Numbered from the stretch's first letter, positions 18,026-26,975 are shown. The stretch: DNA of 50,559 nucleotides from Pseudomonadota bacterium (GCA_018240405.1 JAFEFW010000632.1:1-50559), one strand, 5' to 3'. The notes: generated from the letters alone by a model not told the origin. Translations and numbers: made by a program.

Positions 18026-19525
18026 ATGCCCTCCGAGACCAGCTCCCAGGCGGCGGCCGTCGCGGTGCCCGCCAGCCCGTCCGTGTTCCTCACCGTGTTC
18101 CCGTCGATCATGCTGCCGATGTTCCTGGCGGCGCTTGACCAGACAATTGTAGCGACGGCGCTACCGGCGATTGCCGGCTCGCTGGGCGAGGTCGAGCGTA
18201 TCTCCTGGGTCGTGGTGTCCTATCTGGTCGCCAACACCATCGCTGCGCCGGTCTACGGCCGGCTGGGCGACGCGTTGGGCCGCAAGCGCATGATGTTCGT
18301 CGCGCTGGCCGTGTTCATGATCGCCTCGGTGCTGTGCGCGCTGTCGCAGTCGATCCTGCAACTGACCGCCGCGCGGCTGCTGCAGGGCGCCGGCGGCGGC
18401 GGGCTGATGACGCTGTCGCAGGCGCTGATCGCCGAGGCGGTACCACCGCGAGAGCGTGGAAAGTACCAAGGCTATCTGTCCGGGATGTATGCCTCGGCCG
18501 CGACGTTCGGGCCGGTGGCGGGCGGCTGGCTGACGCAGGCGTTCGGCTGGCATTCCGTGTTCCTGGTCAATGTGCCGCTGGGTCTCGCCGCCGCCGTGCT
18601 GGTGATGCGCCTGCCCACAGCCCCCGTGCGCGGAGGCTCGTTGCAGTTCGACGTGTGGGGCACGGTGTTCTTCGCCGGCTGCATCACGCCGGTGCTGCTG
18701 GCGATGGAGCGGGCGCAGCGCTTCGACCTGTCGGCGCTGCCCGCTGTCCTGGCGCTGCTGGGTCTGGCGGTGGTCTCGCTGGTGCTGCTGATCGTGCAGG
18801 AGAAGCGCGCGCCGGCGCCGCTGCTGCCGATCCAGTTGTTCCGCCAGGCGGGTATCTGGCGCACCGATATGCTGGCAGCCTGCGTCGCGGCGCAGACCGT
18901 GTCGCTGGTCGCGTTCCTGCCGATGTATCTCCAGGTGGTCCGCGGCGCCTCGACAGCGCATTCCGGCTTCCTGCTGCTGCCGCTGACGGTCGGCGTCGCC
19001 ATCGGCTCCCTGTTCACCGGCCGCATTATCGCCGCGACCGGGCGCACCGCCATCCTGCCGTCGATCGGGCTGGCGGTCAGTTCAGCGATGCTGCTGTCCC
19101 TGGCGGCGTTCGCACCGCTGCTGCCGACTCCGGCGGTCACGGCGATGCTGGCGGTGGGTTCCTTGTTCACCGGTACGGCGATGCCGACGGTGCAGATGAC
19201 GGTGCAGACTGTGGCCGGACCCCGCTTCCTGGGCTCCGCCGCGGCATCGGTGCAGTTCGCCCGGTCGGTCGGCGCGTCGATCGGCACGGCGCTGGTGGGT
19301 GCGGTGCTGTTCGCCACGCTCTCGGCGCGGGATCCGCAGACGGCGGCGATGTTCGCCGATCTGGTGGAGCGCGGTCAGGTGGCGCTGGCGCTGCTGCCGG
19401 AGGCGCAGCGCCTGCTGGTGCGGAGCGAGATTGCCGATGCGTTCCGCGCGGCGTTCCTGACGATCGGCTGCTTTACGACGGCGGGCATGCTGTTCGCGTG
19501 GTGGCTGCCGGTGCGGCGGATCTGA
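18026..19525 (+). CDS. MFS multidrug exporter, DHA2/EmrB type
   Basis: 499 aa integral membrane protein, about 14 spans. Motif D-like LAALDQTIVATALPAIAGSLG begins the transport domain, motif A is GRLGDALGRKR, and the antiporter motif C is in GMYASAATFGPVAGGWLTQ. These place it in the 14-span proton/drug antiporter group. No EmrA-like adaptor is adjacent, so it is probably a stand-alone exporter. No ribosome site stands out before the ATG. The divergent hydrolase could be co-regulated. Confidence 0.93.
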   Translation: MPSETSSQAAAVAVPASPSVFLTVFPSIMLPMFLAALDQTIVATALPAIAGSLGEVERISWVVVSYLVANTIAAPVYGRLGDALGRKRMMFVALAVFMIASVLCALSQSILQLTAARLLQGAGGGGLMTLSQALIAEAVPPRERGKYQGYLSGMYASAATFGPVAGGWLTQAFGWHSVFLVNVPLGLAAAVLVMRLPTAPVRGGSLQFDVWGTVFFAGCITPVLLAMERAQRFDLSALPAVLALLGLAVVSLVLLIVQEKRAPAPLLPIQLFRQAGIWRTDMLAACVAAQTVSLVAFLPMYLQVVRGASTAHSGFLLLPLTVGVAIGSLFTGRIIAATGRTAILPSIGLAVSSAMLLSLAAFAPLLPTPAVTAMLAVGSLFTGTAMPTVQMTVQTVAGPRFLGSAAASVQFARSVGASIGTALVGAVLFATLSARDPQTAAMFADLVERGQVALALLPEAQRLLVRSEIADAFRAAFLTIGCFTTAGMLFAWWLPVRRI

Positions 19526-19610
19526 CAGTCTTTGCTATGGGCATCTGTGGTCGGCTGATCCTCGGTGCCGGGTCGTCCGTCTGAGCGCGAGGATATTTTG
19601 GTAATAGGCA

Positions 19611-19646
19611 ATGAAACCACCGATGAACGCTGATGAACGCCGATGG
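19611..19646. repeat. degenerate tandem repeat, GATGAACGC type
   Basis: CGATGAACGCTGATGAACGC followed by CGATGG gives two exact copies of GATGAACGC and a partial third at 10-bp phase. The 19526-19784 stretch between convergent genes is otherwise featureless and lower in GC. Similar GATGAAC/GTTCATC words recur in intergenic DNA of many bacteria. Confidence 0.6.
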
Positions 19647-19784
19647 TGTGTGCGGCGTCCACGGTGCGGGGCAAAGGCTACGTAGGGCCGTATTCTTAAA
19701 GTCGGTATCAATACGTTCTTGGATCTGGATCCAGCCATAGTGTTCCGGCGCCCTGGATCGCGCATCAGCCGGGGCCAGAGCCGC

Positions 19785-20501
19785 CTAACGTTTCGGCGCC
19801 AGCCCGCGCACCGCCGCTTCACAGGCCTCGGCAATCGCCACCATGCCGGCGCGGTCCTGCGCCGTCTCGGTGAACAGCAGCGGCTCGCCGATGATCAGCC
19901 GCAGCGGGCCGGGCCGTGGGAACTTCGCCGTCGCCGGCCATGCGGCAAACGCGCCTTCGATCCAGCATGGCACCACCGGGATCGGCCGTCCGGCGACCAG
20001 CGACCCCACGCCGGGGCGGAAGCGTGCCATCGTGCCGTCGCGCGTGCGCGTGCCCTCGGGGAACAGGATCAGCACGCCACCGTCATCCGTCAGGCGGCGG
20101 CGCATGTCGTCCAGGTCCTGTGGCTTGGTCTTCTTGCGCCACACCGGCAGCGCGTTCACCGCATAGGCCGCGAACACACTGGCCGGCGTCGAGGTGAAGA
20201 ACGTATCGCCCGCGGCCAGGGCGAAGGCCTTGCGGCCGGATGACCAGGGTAGCGAAGACGCCAGCGTCAGCGCATCGAGGTGGCTGGAATGGTTCGCCAC
20301 CATGACGAAGGGCGGCGGCGGCAGGTGCTCCATCCCGGTGATCGACAGCCGGTGCACGACCCGCAGATACAGCCGGCACAGCAGCCGCCACGCGCCCGAT
20401 GTGATCAGCGAGCCAAGCCCGCGCTCGCGGTCATAGCTCTGCACCCGCTCCGCCAGCGTCAGGCCGTGGTCGCGGGCGGGACGGAAGCGCCACTCGCTCA
20501 T
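19785..20501 (-). CDS. 1-acyl-sn-glycerol-3-phosphate acyltransferase-like (PlsC family)
   Basis: 238 aa membrane-associated acyltransferase. Catalytic block I is NHSSHLD (H71, D76) and block III is FPEGTR (147-152); VPCWIEGAF matches block IV. Likely acylates lysophosphatidate or another lysophospholipid. Overlaps the cdsA-like gene by four bases (ATGA) and ends the three-gene phospholipid operon. Because the partner enzymes are of YnbA/YnbB type, its acceptor may be an unusual lipid rather than the housekeeping one. Confidence 0.9.
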   Translation of the reverse strand: MSEWRFRPARDHGLTLAERVQSYDRERGLGSLITSGAWRLLCRLYLRVVHRLSITGMEHLPPPPFVMVANHSSHLDALTLASSLPWSSGRKAFALAAGDTFFTSTPASVFAAYAVNALPVWRKKTKPQDLDDMRRRLTDDGGVLILFPEGTRTRDGTMARFRPGVGSLVAGRPIPVVPCWIEGAFAAWPATAKFPRPGPLRLIIGEPLLFTETAQDRAGMVAIAEACEAAVRGLAPKR

Positions 20502-21442
20502 GCCGGTGCGATCGCGTCGAGATAGCGCAGATAATGAAACGTCGCCGGCGCTACCAACAGCAGGGAGTTGAAACGATCCAGCACGCCGCCATGGCCGGGG
20601 ATGACCACGCCCATGTCCTTGATGCCCAGGTCACGCTTGATGCTGGACAGCATCAGGTCGCCGCATTGCCCGCCGATGCTGACAATCGCGCCCAGCAGCA
20701 ACAGCAGCACCGGGTGCCCGACGGGCGTGCCGCCGAAAATCTGCGAGGCGATCAGCGCCACCAGGATCGACGTCCCGCACAGCGCGCCCACCGCACCGGA
20801 AATGGTCTTGTTCGGACTGGTCGCCGGCAGCAGCTTTGGCCCGCCGATCAGCTTGCCGAAGGTGAAGGCGAATACGTCGTTGATCGCCACTGTCGTCAGC
20901 AGCATCAGCACGATCGGCCGGTAGTTCGGATCGTTCGACATGTAACCAAGATGCGCCAGGCTAGCGCCGAACAGCATGTACGCAACGATGCCAAGGCCAA
21001 TGCGCTGGATATAGCCGTCAGGACTGTCGAGCGGGATCGTCACGACCGCCAGCAGCACGACCGTCAATGGCATCAACGCCATGAAAAACCCGTACCACTG
21101 GTCCAGTGACGCCCAGTTCACCGCCACGATGCCCAGCGCCACCGTTGCGGCAACCACCACGTCCCGGAACAGACCGGTCGCTCGGTCATACTCGCGCAGG
21201 CACAGCAGGCCGAGGATCGTCACTGCAATGATCGTGGTCACCCGCCCGATCAGCACGGGACCCAGCATCAGCGGCAGCAGTACGGCCCAGGACCCGGTGC
21301 GCAGCCAGAGTTCGCGCCGCAACGCCGGCGACACGCGCCCGGTCACTGACAGCAGCGCAATGATCGCCGCGGCGAGGGCCACCACGCCGACCGTGGCGGC
21401 AACGATCCCGATGGTGACCGGGTGGGCGAAGGCGGTGCTCAT
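20498..21442 (-). CDS. phosphatidate cytidylyltransferase-like (CdsA/YnbB type)
   Basis: 314 aa, about eight membrane spans. It converts phosphatidate and CTP to CDP-diacylglycerol. The signature is SIKRDLGIKDMGVVIPGHGG then VLDRFNSL, where the last conserved aspartate of the CdsA signature reads as N292. The block SPNKTISGAVG also fits. Start at the ATG (21442) that overlaps the upstream stop by ATGA; the track-length frame further upstream belongs to the other gene. The D-to-N change is matched by similar changes in the partner transferase, which suggests a related subfamily instead of an inactive enzyme. Confidence 0.9.
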   Translation of the reverse strand: MSTAFAHPVTIGIVAATVGVVALAAAIIALLSVTGRVSPALRRELWLRTGSWAVLLPLMLGPVLIGRVTTIIAVTILGLLCLREYDRATGLFRDVVVAATVALGIVAVNWASLDQWYGFFMALMPLTVVLLAVVTIPLDSPDGYIQRIGLGIVAYMLFGASLAHLGYMSNDPNYRPIVLMLLTTVAINDVFAFTFGKLIGGPKLLPATSPNKTISGAVGALCGTSILVALIASQIFGGTPVGHPVLLLLLGAIVSIGGQCGDLMLSSIKRDLGIKDMGVVIPGHGGVLDRFNSLLLVAPATFHYLRYLDAIAPA

Positions 21443-22068
21443 GCGCGCAGCCCCTGGGCGATGTGCAGCAACCGCCGCACGGCCGTCGCCGCGGCGCCGA
21501 TGGTGATCACCCACAGCGCCACGCCTGGTCCCCAGCCGATCCACGCGGCCGGCAGCAGGAAGCAGGCGACGCCCAGCGCGGTGACCACCGCCATGCGCTG
21601 CTGCTTCGCCATCGGGCCGGAAAAGTCGCTCTTCAGGCCGAGCGACCGGCCGACCGCGCGGATATACGCGGTGGCCATGGCGGCCAACGCGGCGGCCATG
21701 CCGAGCGTCGGCTGTCCGGCGGCGATGCCGACGCCGACCAGGACTGCGGTGTCGGACACGCGGTCCGGTATTTCATTGTAGAGTTCGCCGACCGGCGAGG
21801 CGACACCGCGGCCGATCGCCACCATGCCGTCCAGCAGGTTCGCCATCAGCCGCGCCTGCACCAGGAAAGCGCCGAGCAGCCAAAGCAGGCGGGTGGGCGC
21901 GTCAGGCCAGGCGGTGGCGGCGAAGCACAGGCCGCCGAGGCCGGCGGCGACCATCCCGGCGACGGAGATGCCGTTGGGCGAGGCCTGCCGGCGCACCAGC
22001 CAGTCGGCCGCCTTCTGCACAGGTTGCAGATTACGCGCCGCAATCGGGCGGCGATCGGATTCCGTCAC
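21439..22068 (-). CDS. CDP-alcohol phosphatidyltransferase family, YnbA-like variant
   Basis: 209 aa integral membrane enzyme. The canonical D-xx-DG-xx-AR...G-xxx-D-xxx-D motif reads NLLDGMVAI...GELYNEIPDRVSD: D80 and D102 are kept, but the first and third aspartates are N77 and N98, and Arg is I85. From memory E. coli YnbA has the same Asn pattern. Canonical enzymes move a phosphatidyl group from CDP-diacylglycerol to an alcohol; the acceptor here is unknown. I start at GTG (22068) nine bases after GGGAGG; a TTG lies six codons upstream. It is the first gene of the operon. Confidence 0.85.
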   Translation of the reverse strand: MTESDRRPIAARNLQPVQKAADWLVRRQASPNGISVAGMVAAGLGGLCFAATAWPDAPTRLLWLLGAFLVQARLMANLLDGMVAIGRGVASPVGELYNEIPDRVSDTAVLVGVGIAAGQPTLGMAAALAAMATAYIRAVGRSLGLKSDFSGPMAKQQRMAVVTALGVACFLLPAAWIGWGPGVALWVITIGAAATAVRRLLHIAQGLRA

Positions 22069-22642
22069 GCGAGCCAGCCTCCCCAACCAGGCGACCGGAG
22101 CCGTCCGGGCTTTTGCCTCAATGCCGAAGGGCTGTGTTGGCCTGCATCGCCAACGCCTCCGTCACCGCCCGGTCTCGCCGAGCCGTGACGAGAAGGCAAC
22201 GGGTGGTGCGCCGATGTCAACGTCTTATGCATTCCGGGTTGCCGGCTCGGGTTTCGTTGGTGAGCAAGCCGACGGCTGGCCACACACGGACCGGGCAAAC
22301 GGTCGGTTGCGGTTGCAGGGCGTACCAGTGAGCTACCGTCTGGCATGGGCCGACCGGCGTGGTCGCCCGATGTGTCAACAGCGAGGCAAACCCAGAACCA
22401 CTGAGCTATGACCCGACGGCCCCGTGCGTCATGACGGTTGAGAGAGTAGGCGCCGCCGACATCGCGACACGCCGTACCATGGGTCGCGCTTCAATGCCGC
22501 TGGGCAAGACCCTTTACCTGACGTTACGACCGGGTAGAGCGGCCGCTTAAGGAACAGCCGCGAGGGTGCCGCGACAATTCGGCGGCACGCGAGGGAGCCC
22601 ACTCGCGGCCATCAGCCGCAGCATCACGCGGTCTCGGGGACG
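22069..22642. other. gene-free stretch
   Basis: No convincing ORF on either strand. Contains a CGTCATGACG palindrome (about 22427) and a tRNA-like GCTCAGTGG word on the minus strand, neither extending into a full element. The promoter of the phospholipid operon should lie near its left edge. Otherwise I see nothing. Confidence 0.5.
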
Positions 22643-23191
22643 TCATTCCGCCGCCACGAAAGACCGGGACAGGTCTGGCGCCAGCGTCGCGGGCGCATTG
22701 TCGGCCGATTCGGCTTGGCCCAGCCAGCGCTTGCGAGGCGTCAACGAGGTTATGCTGGCGCGGAGACTGCTGATCGCCCGTTCCGCTTCACGCACGCACT
22801 CGAGTAGCTGACCCTCGGTCGCAGCGTCGTGCTGGTTTTGGCGCGATGGCACGTGCAAATGCTCGATGATTGCCAGGCTTTCCTTGGCCAGTCGCATGGC
22901 AGCATCGACCGCATTCTGCGTCGGCTTTTCCCCCCCTATTGGCCGCGGCACGGCCGCGAATGCCGTGCCTTGCAAGAGGTGGTCACACAACCTCGGGTCA
23001 GGCACTGCGCGCAGCAGGGGCGCAATTTCCTCAGCCTTGAAGTGCGTCCGGCCGATCACTCGGGCATGGAAAGAGGCGTAATCCTGCCCGACCTCTTGGG
23101 CGACGTCACGGACGGTGCGTCGCTTTTCAGTAACAAGAATCCTGTAGACAAGGCGGGAGAACTCGTCGCCGCGCGTGCTGTTGTTGTTCAT
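22643..23191 (-). CDS. phage CII-like (CP76) regulatory protein
   Basis: 182 aa. Residues about 10-80 (EFSRLVYRILVTEKRRTVRD, then VAQEVGQDYASFHARVIGR and FKAEEIAPLLRAVPDPRLCDHLL) match the helix-turn-helix family of phage CII-like regulators, in which R-x-HF and the PDPRL block are typical. The rest (about 95-182) has a helical acidic stretch and an Ala-rich tail. No phage structural or integration genes are nearby, so this is an isolated regulator, perhaps a domesticated relic. Divergent or unrelated to the phytochrome pair. Codon use is less GC-biased than flanking operons. Confidence 0.75.
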   Translation of the reverse strand: MNNNSTRGDEFSRLVYRILVTEKRRTVRDVAQEVGQDYASFHARVIGRTHFKAEEIAPLLRAVPDPRLCDHLLQGTAFAAVPRPIGGEKPTQNAVDAAMRLAKESLAIIEHLHVPSRQNQHDAATEGQLLECVREAERAISSLRASITSLTPRKRWLGQAESADNAPATLAPDLSRSFVAAE

Positions 23192-23382
23192 GTTGTGCGC
23201 CCCACAGAAACAGTCGATTGTGTGGTCCTTCCCTTGCCGGACTTTGCCGGCTTGGTTGCAACGGTGGCCGCGCCGAAAGCCGGTCGGGCACTCGCACGCG
23301 TCATCCGTAACAATGCCCGAACGTCAAAGCCGGCAAGCCCGACCCTGACCCGATGCACAGAAGAAATTATACACCGTCAAAC

Positions 23383-23439
23383 CGCTCCTGCAGTCGGGGG
23401 GAGCGTCTTCGGCTCCTGTGGTGATCCCTTGCAGGAGCG
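23383..23439. repeat. nested inverted repeat
   Basis: CGCTCCTGCA (23383-23392) and TGCAGGAGCG (23430-23439) pair perfectly; inside, GGAGC and GCTCC form a smaller hairpin around 23402-23418. As RNA this would be a 57-nt imperfect stem. Transcription across it is not shown. Confidence 0.55.
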
Positions 23440-23440
23440 A

Positions 23441-23485
23441 GGGATTTCCCGCGACGGCCCGGCCAGAAGCTAGGGAATTCCCCTA
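23441..23485. promoter_or_regulatory. two GGGAWTTCCC palindromes, candidate operator
   Basis: GGGATTTCCC at 23441-23450 and GGGAATTCCC at 23473-23482 (within TAGGGAATTCCCCTA) are 32 bases apart, centre to centre, about three helical turns. They lie 370 bases before the phytochrome gene. Same-face spacing would suit two dimers of a regulator such as the adjacent NarL/FixJ protein; this is inference. Confidence 0.4.
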
Positions 23486-23856
23486 CACGTCCTGGGGACT
23501 ATGCTGACAGTCGATCAAACTGCGGCGTTGTGCGAGCACCGCGCGCTGATGTACGATTTTCCGACGTATGAACGAGAGCCCGTACCGGACATCACGTCTC
23601 CATGCTTGTGCATCATCGTTACATTGCAACCAGACATCCGCGAGCGGGCGCGTCGCGCCCACCTGGCAAGCGACGAGGCATTATTCCAGTCCGCAAATCT
23701 GAGCCAATCAGCCCGTGCCGGCGCTGACGCGTGTGATGGCGCTGCTTCGCGCACCGCCTGGGGCAGCCGGACCGGCAAGATCAGCGCCTGGCTTCTAAAC
23801 AGTCTGAGCTGATGGAATGAATCTTTTCTGCGGGCCGAGACTCCCGGAGCATCCTG

Positions 23857-26157
23857 ATGACTGAAAGCCCGGCATTCGGCGCGGCCGACCTGACAAACTG
23901 CGACCGTGAGCCGATCCACATTCCTGGCTCCATACAGCCGCACGGAGCGCTGCTGGCGGTCGATCCTGACACGCTCAGAATCCTGCAAGCGGGCGGCGCA
24001 ACCGGGAAATTTCTGGGGGCGGCCCCGTCCGATCTACTTGGACAGAGAATCAACGCGGTGCTCCCGCCGGAGTGCGTTGGGACGCTCCGCACGCTGCTGC
24101 TCGGCGATGGCGCTACGACACGGCCGCAACACGCGTTCCGCCTCAGCGCACAGGACAGTCCGCCGGCCGACGTGACCCTGCACGGAAGCGGCGGCCTGAT
24201 CATCCTGGAGTTTGAGGCAGTGCAGGACCATGCGCACGATGACGCGCTCGTCCTGGTGCAGACCATGCTGGCGCGTTTGCAGAAGACGACATCGTCGGCC
24301 GCGCTCTGCCAGGCGATCGCCCAGGAGGTGCGCCGGGTCTCCGGCTTTGACAGGGTCATGGTCTACCGCTTCTTGCCGGACCGCAGCGGGATCGTCGCTG
24401 GCGAGGTCTGCGGCCCGGACGCCGAAGCGTTTCTGGGCCTGCACTATCCGGCCTCAGACATCCCGCAACAGGCGCGGGAGTTGTATCGAACCAACTGGGT
24501 CCGGTCGATCGTCGACGTGCACTATACGCCCGAACCGATCACGCCGTTGCTGAACCCGGTCAATGGCCAGCCGCTCGATCTTAGCCACAGCACACTCCGC
24601 AGCGTTTCGCCGATCCATCTTGAATACCTGTCCAACATGGGTGTCGCCGCCTCGATGTCGCTGTCGCTGATCATGGGCGGACAGCTTTGGGGGTTGATCG
24701 CATGCCATCACAACACCCCCCGCTTCGTGCCGTTTCGGCACCGCGCGGCTTATGAATTGTTCGCGCAGATGGCCTCGGCAAAGCTCGAGATGCAGGTTGC
24801 GACGGAGCAGTACGACAGGCGGCTGCATACCAGCCAAGTGCATGACAGCCTCGTCAATTACATGAGTCAGGAAGCGGATCTGGCCAACGGGCTGACCCGG
24901 TACAAGCCGAACCTGCTGGACTACATCTCTGCCGATGGCGTGGGGTTGTGGTTTGACGGCCAATACACAAGCCTCGGCCGGGTACCGGATGCGGAGCAGG
25001 TCGCCGGCCTGATTGCCTGGCTGAACGGGTCTGTGAAAGGCGGCGTGTTCCAAACCGATCACTTGCCGTCGCTCCATGCGCCGGCGGAGACGTTCGCGGA
25101 CGTTGCCAGCGGCATTCTGGCGCTGGCGGTCTCCAAAGCGCCGCGCGACTACATCTTGTGGTTCCGCGGAGAATTCGCTCACACCGTGACCTGGGCTGGG
25201 GATCCTCGCAAGGCGATCACGACTGGGCCGCACGGTGACCGGTTGTCGCCCCGCAAGAGTTTCGCCGCCTGGCGCGAAACGGTCAGGCTACGGTCGCGCC
25301 CCTGGGAGCCTGCCGAAGTCGAGGCAGTCCACACACTCCGGGTCTCCTTGCTGGAGGTGGTACTCAGCCGCATCGACCAGCTAGCGCGGGAGCGCGAACA
25401 GGCACGTCTCGCGCAGCAAGCGCTTGTTGTCGAACTGGATCACCGCCTCGAAGAGTGGCGGGCAACCGAGGCCGACCTGAAGCAGGAGACTGAGCGGCGG
25501 GCCGCCCTCGAAACCGATCTTTCGCAGGTCTTACGCTCAACGGTGGAGCAGCAGGAGGCGGAACGGCAGCGGATCGCGCGGGAATTGCACGACACGGTTG
25601 GCCAAAAGCTGACTCTGCTGCAGCTTAGCCTCGATGCCCTGCGTCGTGCGCCAGCGGCCGACATACCGCTTCACATTGCCGGCCTGAAACGCCTGACAAA
25701 TGACGTCGGCTCCTCCATGAACCGGCTGGCTTGGGAAATCCGCCCAACAGAGCTGGATGACCTGGGCCTTGAGCAAGCGATTCAGCATCTGGCCGAGACC
25801 TGGAGCGAGCGGACAAACCTGCAGTTCAAGCTGCACCTGGCGTTGAATGACAGGCGATTGGACCGGGCGGTAGAAATCACCCTCTATCGTGTCCTGCAGG
25901 AGGCGCTCACCAACGTCGTGCGGCATGCCGATGCGACGCTGGTCAGCGTAATCCTTGAAGCGGATGAAAAGCAGGTCCGCCTGGTCGTCGAGGACGATGG
26001 GCGTGGATTTGCCGTTGATGAGCCTTCGGGCGGGAAGTCCGTTCCACGCCTTGGCCTGCTGGGAATCAGGGAACGGCTGGCTGCGGTATCTGGCGAATTA
26101 GAGGTTGAGTCGTCGCCCAATAACGGCTGCACCTTGTTTGTCAGGGTGCCGCTGTGA
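23857..26157 (+). CDS. bphP: bacteriophytochrome histidine kinase, PAS-GAF-PHY-HisKA_3
   Basis: 766 aa red/far-red photoreceptor kinase. The biliverdin-binding cysteine is C15 in LTNCDREPIHIPGSIQPHG. The GAF domain carries YPASDIP (D201), SPIHLEYLSNMG (H254, Y257) and LIACHH (H284); the PHY tongue has PRKSF (465-469). A coiled coil (about 505-560) leads to a HisKA_3/HPK7 domain with H578 in RIARELHDTVGQ, then an HATPase with N686, DDGRGF and LGLLGIRER. GAGC with suitable spacing precedes the ATG at 23857. The response regulator overlaps it. No heme oxygenase is in the window, so biliverdin must come from elsewhere. Confidence 0.95.
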   Translation: MTESPAFGAADLTNCDREPIHIPGSIQPHGALLAVDPDTLRILQAGGATGKFLGAAPSDLLGQRINAVLPPECVGTLRTLLLGDGATTRPQHAFRLSAQDSPPADVTLHGSGGLIILEFEAVQDHAHDDALVLVQTMLARLQKTTSSAALCQAIAQEVRRVSGFDRVMVYRFLPDRSGIVAGEVCGPDAEAFLGLHYPASDIPQQARELYRTNWVRSIVDVHYTPEPITPLLNPVNGQPLDLSHSTLRSVSPIHLEYLSNMGVAASMSLSLIMGGQLWGLIACHHNTPRFVPFRHRAAYELFAQMASAKLEMQVATEQYDRRLHTSQVHDSLVNYMSQEADLANGLTRYKPNLLDYISADGVGLWFDGQYTSLGRVPDAEQVAGLIAWLNGSVKGGVFQTDHLPSLHAPAETFADVASGILALAVSKAPRDYILWFRGEFAHTVTWAGDPRKAITTGPHGDRLSPRKSFAAWRETVRLRSRPWEPAEVEAVHTLRVSLLEVVLSRIDQLAREREQARLAQQALVVELDHRLEEWRATEADLKQETERRAALETDLSQVLRSTVEQQEAERQRIARELHDTVGQKLTLLQLSLDALRRAPAADIPLHIAGLKRLTNDVGSSMNRLAWEIRPTELDDLGLEQAIQHLAETWSERTNLQFKLHLALNDRRLDRAVEITLYRVLQEALTNVVRHADATLVSVILEADEKQVRLVVEDDGRGFAVDEPSGGKSVPRLGLLGIRERLAAVSGELEVESSPNNGCTLFVRVPL

Positions 26158-26849
26158 CCGACATGCCTAAGCTGCGCGTGCTTCTGGCCGATGATCACCC
26201 GGTGGTGCTGGCCGGTATAAAGGCGCTGCTGACAGATGAGCCAGGGCTGGAAATCATCGGCGAGGCGAATGATGGACGCACAGCCGTCGAAATGGCGTTG
26301 CGGCTTAGGCCCGATGTTCTCGTCATCGATCTGTCGATGCCCACGCTGAATGGAATCGAAGCAACCAGGCACGTGCTGGCTGGGTTCCCCGGCTGCAAGG
26401 TGCTGGTGCTGACAGTGCATGAGGATCGCTCCTATCTGCGGACCCTGCTTGAGGTTGGGGCTGTCGGCTATCTCCTGAAGCGCTCCGCGGCGGCGGATCT
26501 GCTGCGAGCCATTCATGCGGTTGCCGCTGGTGGCATTTATCTGGATCCGGCCATCGCAAGACAGGCTATCGAGAAGCCTGTCGTCCAGTCACACGGCGAG
26601 ATGTCCGGACGCGGCACCGAACTCAGCGAACGCGAGCTGGCTGTGCTGCGAGGTGCCGCCGGCGGCCATAGCAACAAGGCCATTGCCGCCAGCCTGAAGC
26701 TCAGCGTCAAGAGCGTTGAGACCTACAAGGCTCGGGGCATGGAAAAGCTGGGCTTGCGGAGCCGCGCTGACCTGGTGGGTTACGCGGTGCGGAGCGGATG
26801 GCTTTACGCCTCAGATGATGATCGCCTTGGCGAGGGCCAGCGCGGCTGA
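26154..26849 (+). CDS. NarL/FixJ-family response regulator, partner of bphP
   Basis: 231 aa. Receiver domain with D13/D14, phospho-acceptor D59 (VLVIDLSMP), T87 and K109, followed by a LuxR-type helix-turn-helix (LSERELAVLRGAAGGHSNKAIAASL and SVKSVETYKARGMEKLGL). GTG start overlaps the phytochrome stop by four bases (GTGA), so the pair is translationally coupled. HPK7 kinases normally act on NarL/FixJ regulators, fitting the pair. Targets are unknown; the palindromes upstream of bphP are candidates for autoregulation. Confidence 0.95.
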   Translation: MTDMPKLRVLLADDHPVVLAGIKALLTDEPGLEIIGEANDGRTAVEMALRLRPDVLVIDLSMPTLNGIEATRHVLAGFPGCKVLVLTVHEDRSYLRTLLEVGAVGYLLKRSAAADLLRAIHAVAAGGIYLDPAIARQAIEKPVVQSHGEMSGRGTELSERELAVLRGAAGGHSNKAIAASLKLSVKSVETYKARGMEKLGLRSRADLVGYAVRSGWLYASDDDRLGEGQRG

Positions 26850-26975
26850 TCCCGGTATCACACCCGATGGATGGCGGCGCGCGGCCATCGCATTTCGTTA
26901 TGGCGGGCAGCGCTGCCGGAGCGACGCTGATCCGCACCCACGGCCGCCCTGCGCCGCGCAGGATGAGGATGCCAT

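Larger units (their letters stand above)
23192..23856. other. non-coding, palindrome-rich region upstream of the phytochrome
   Basis: Frames of 103 and 157 aa exist on opposite strands but show weak codon bias and no motif. The left half holds two nested inverted repeats and two GGGAWTTCCC palindromes (separate entries). The right half (23510-23850) probably contains the bphP promoter; no clear -35/-10 was seen. Confidence 0.45.

Noticed and set aside
22387-22417. tRNA-like D-arm on the minus strand (AGCTCAGTGG)
   Set aside because: No anticodon stem or T-arm could be paired downstream, so it is at best a chance match.
23501-23812. 103-aa ORF between the palindromes and bphP
   Set aside because: Weak third-position bias, no motif, and a competing frame on the other strand of similar length.
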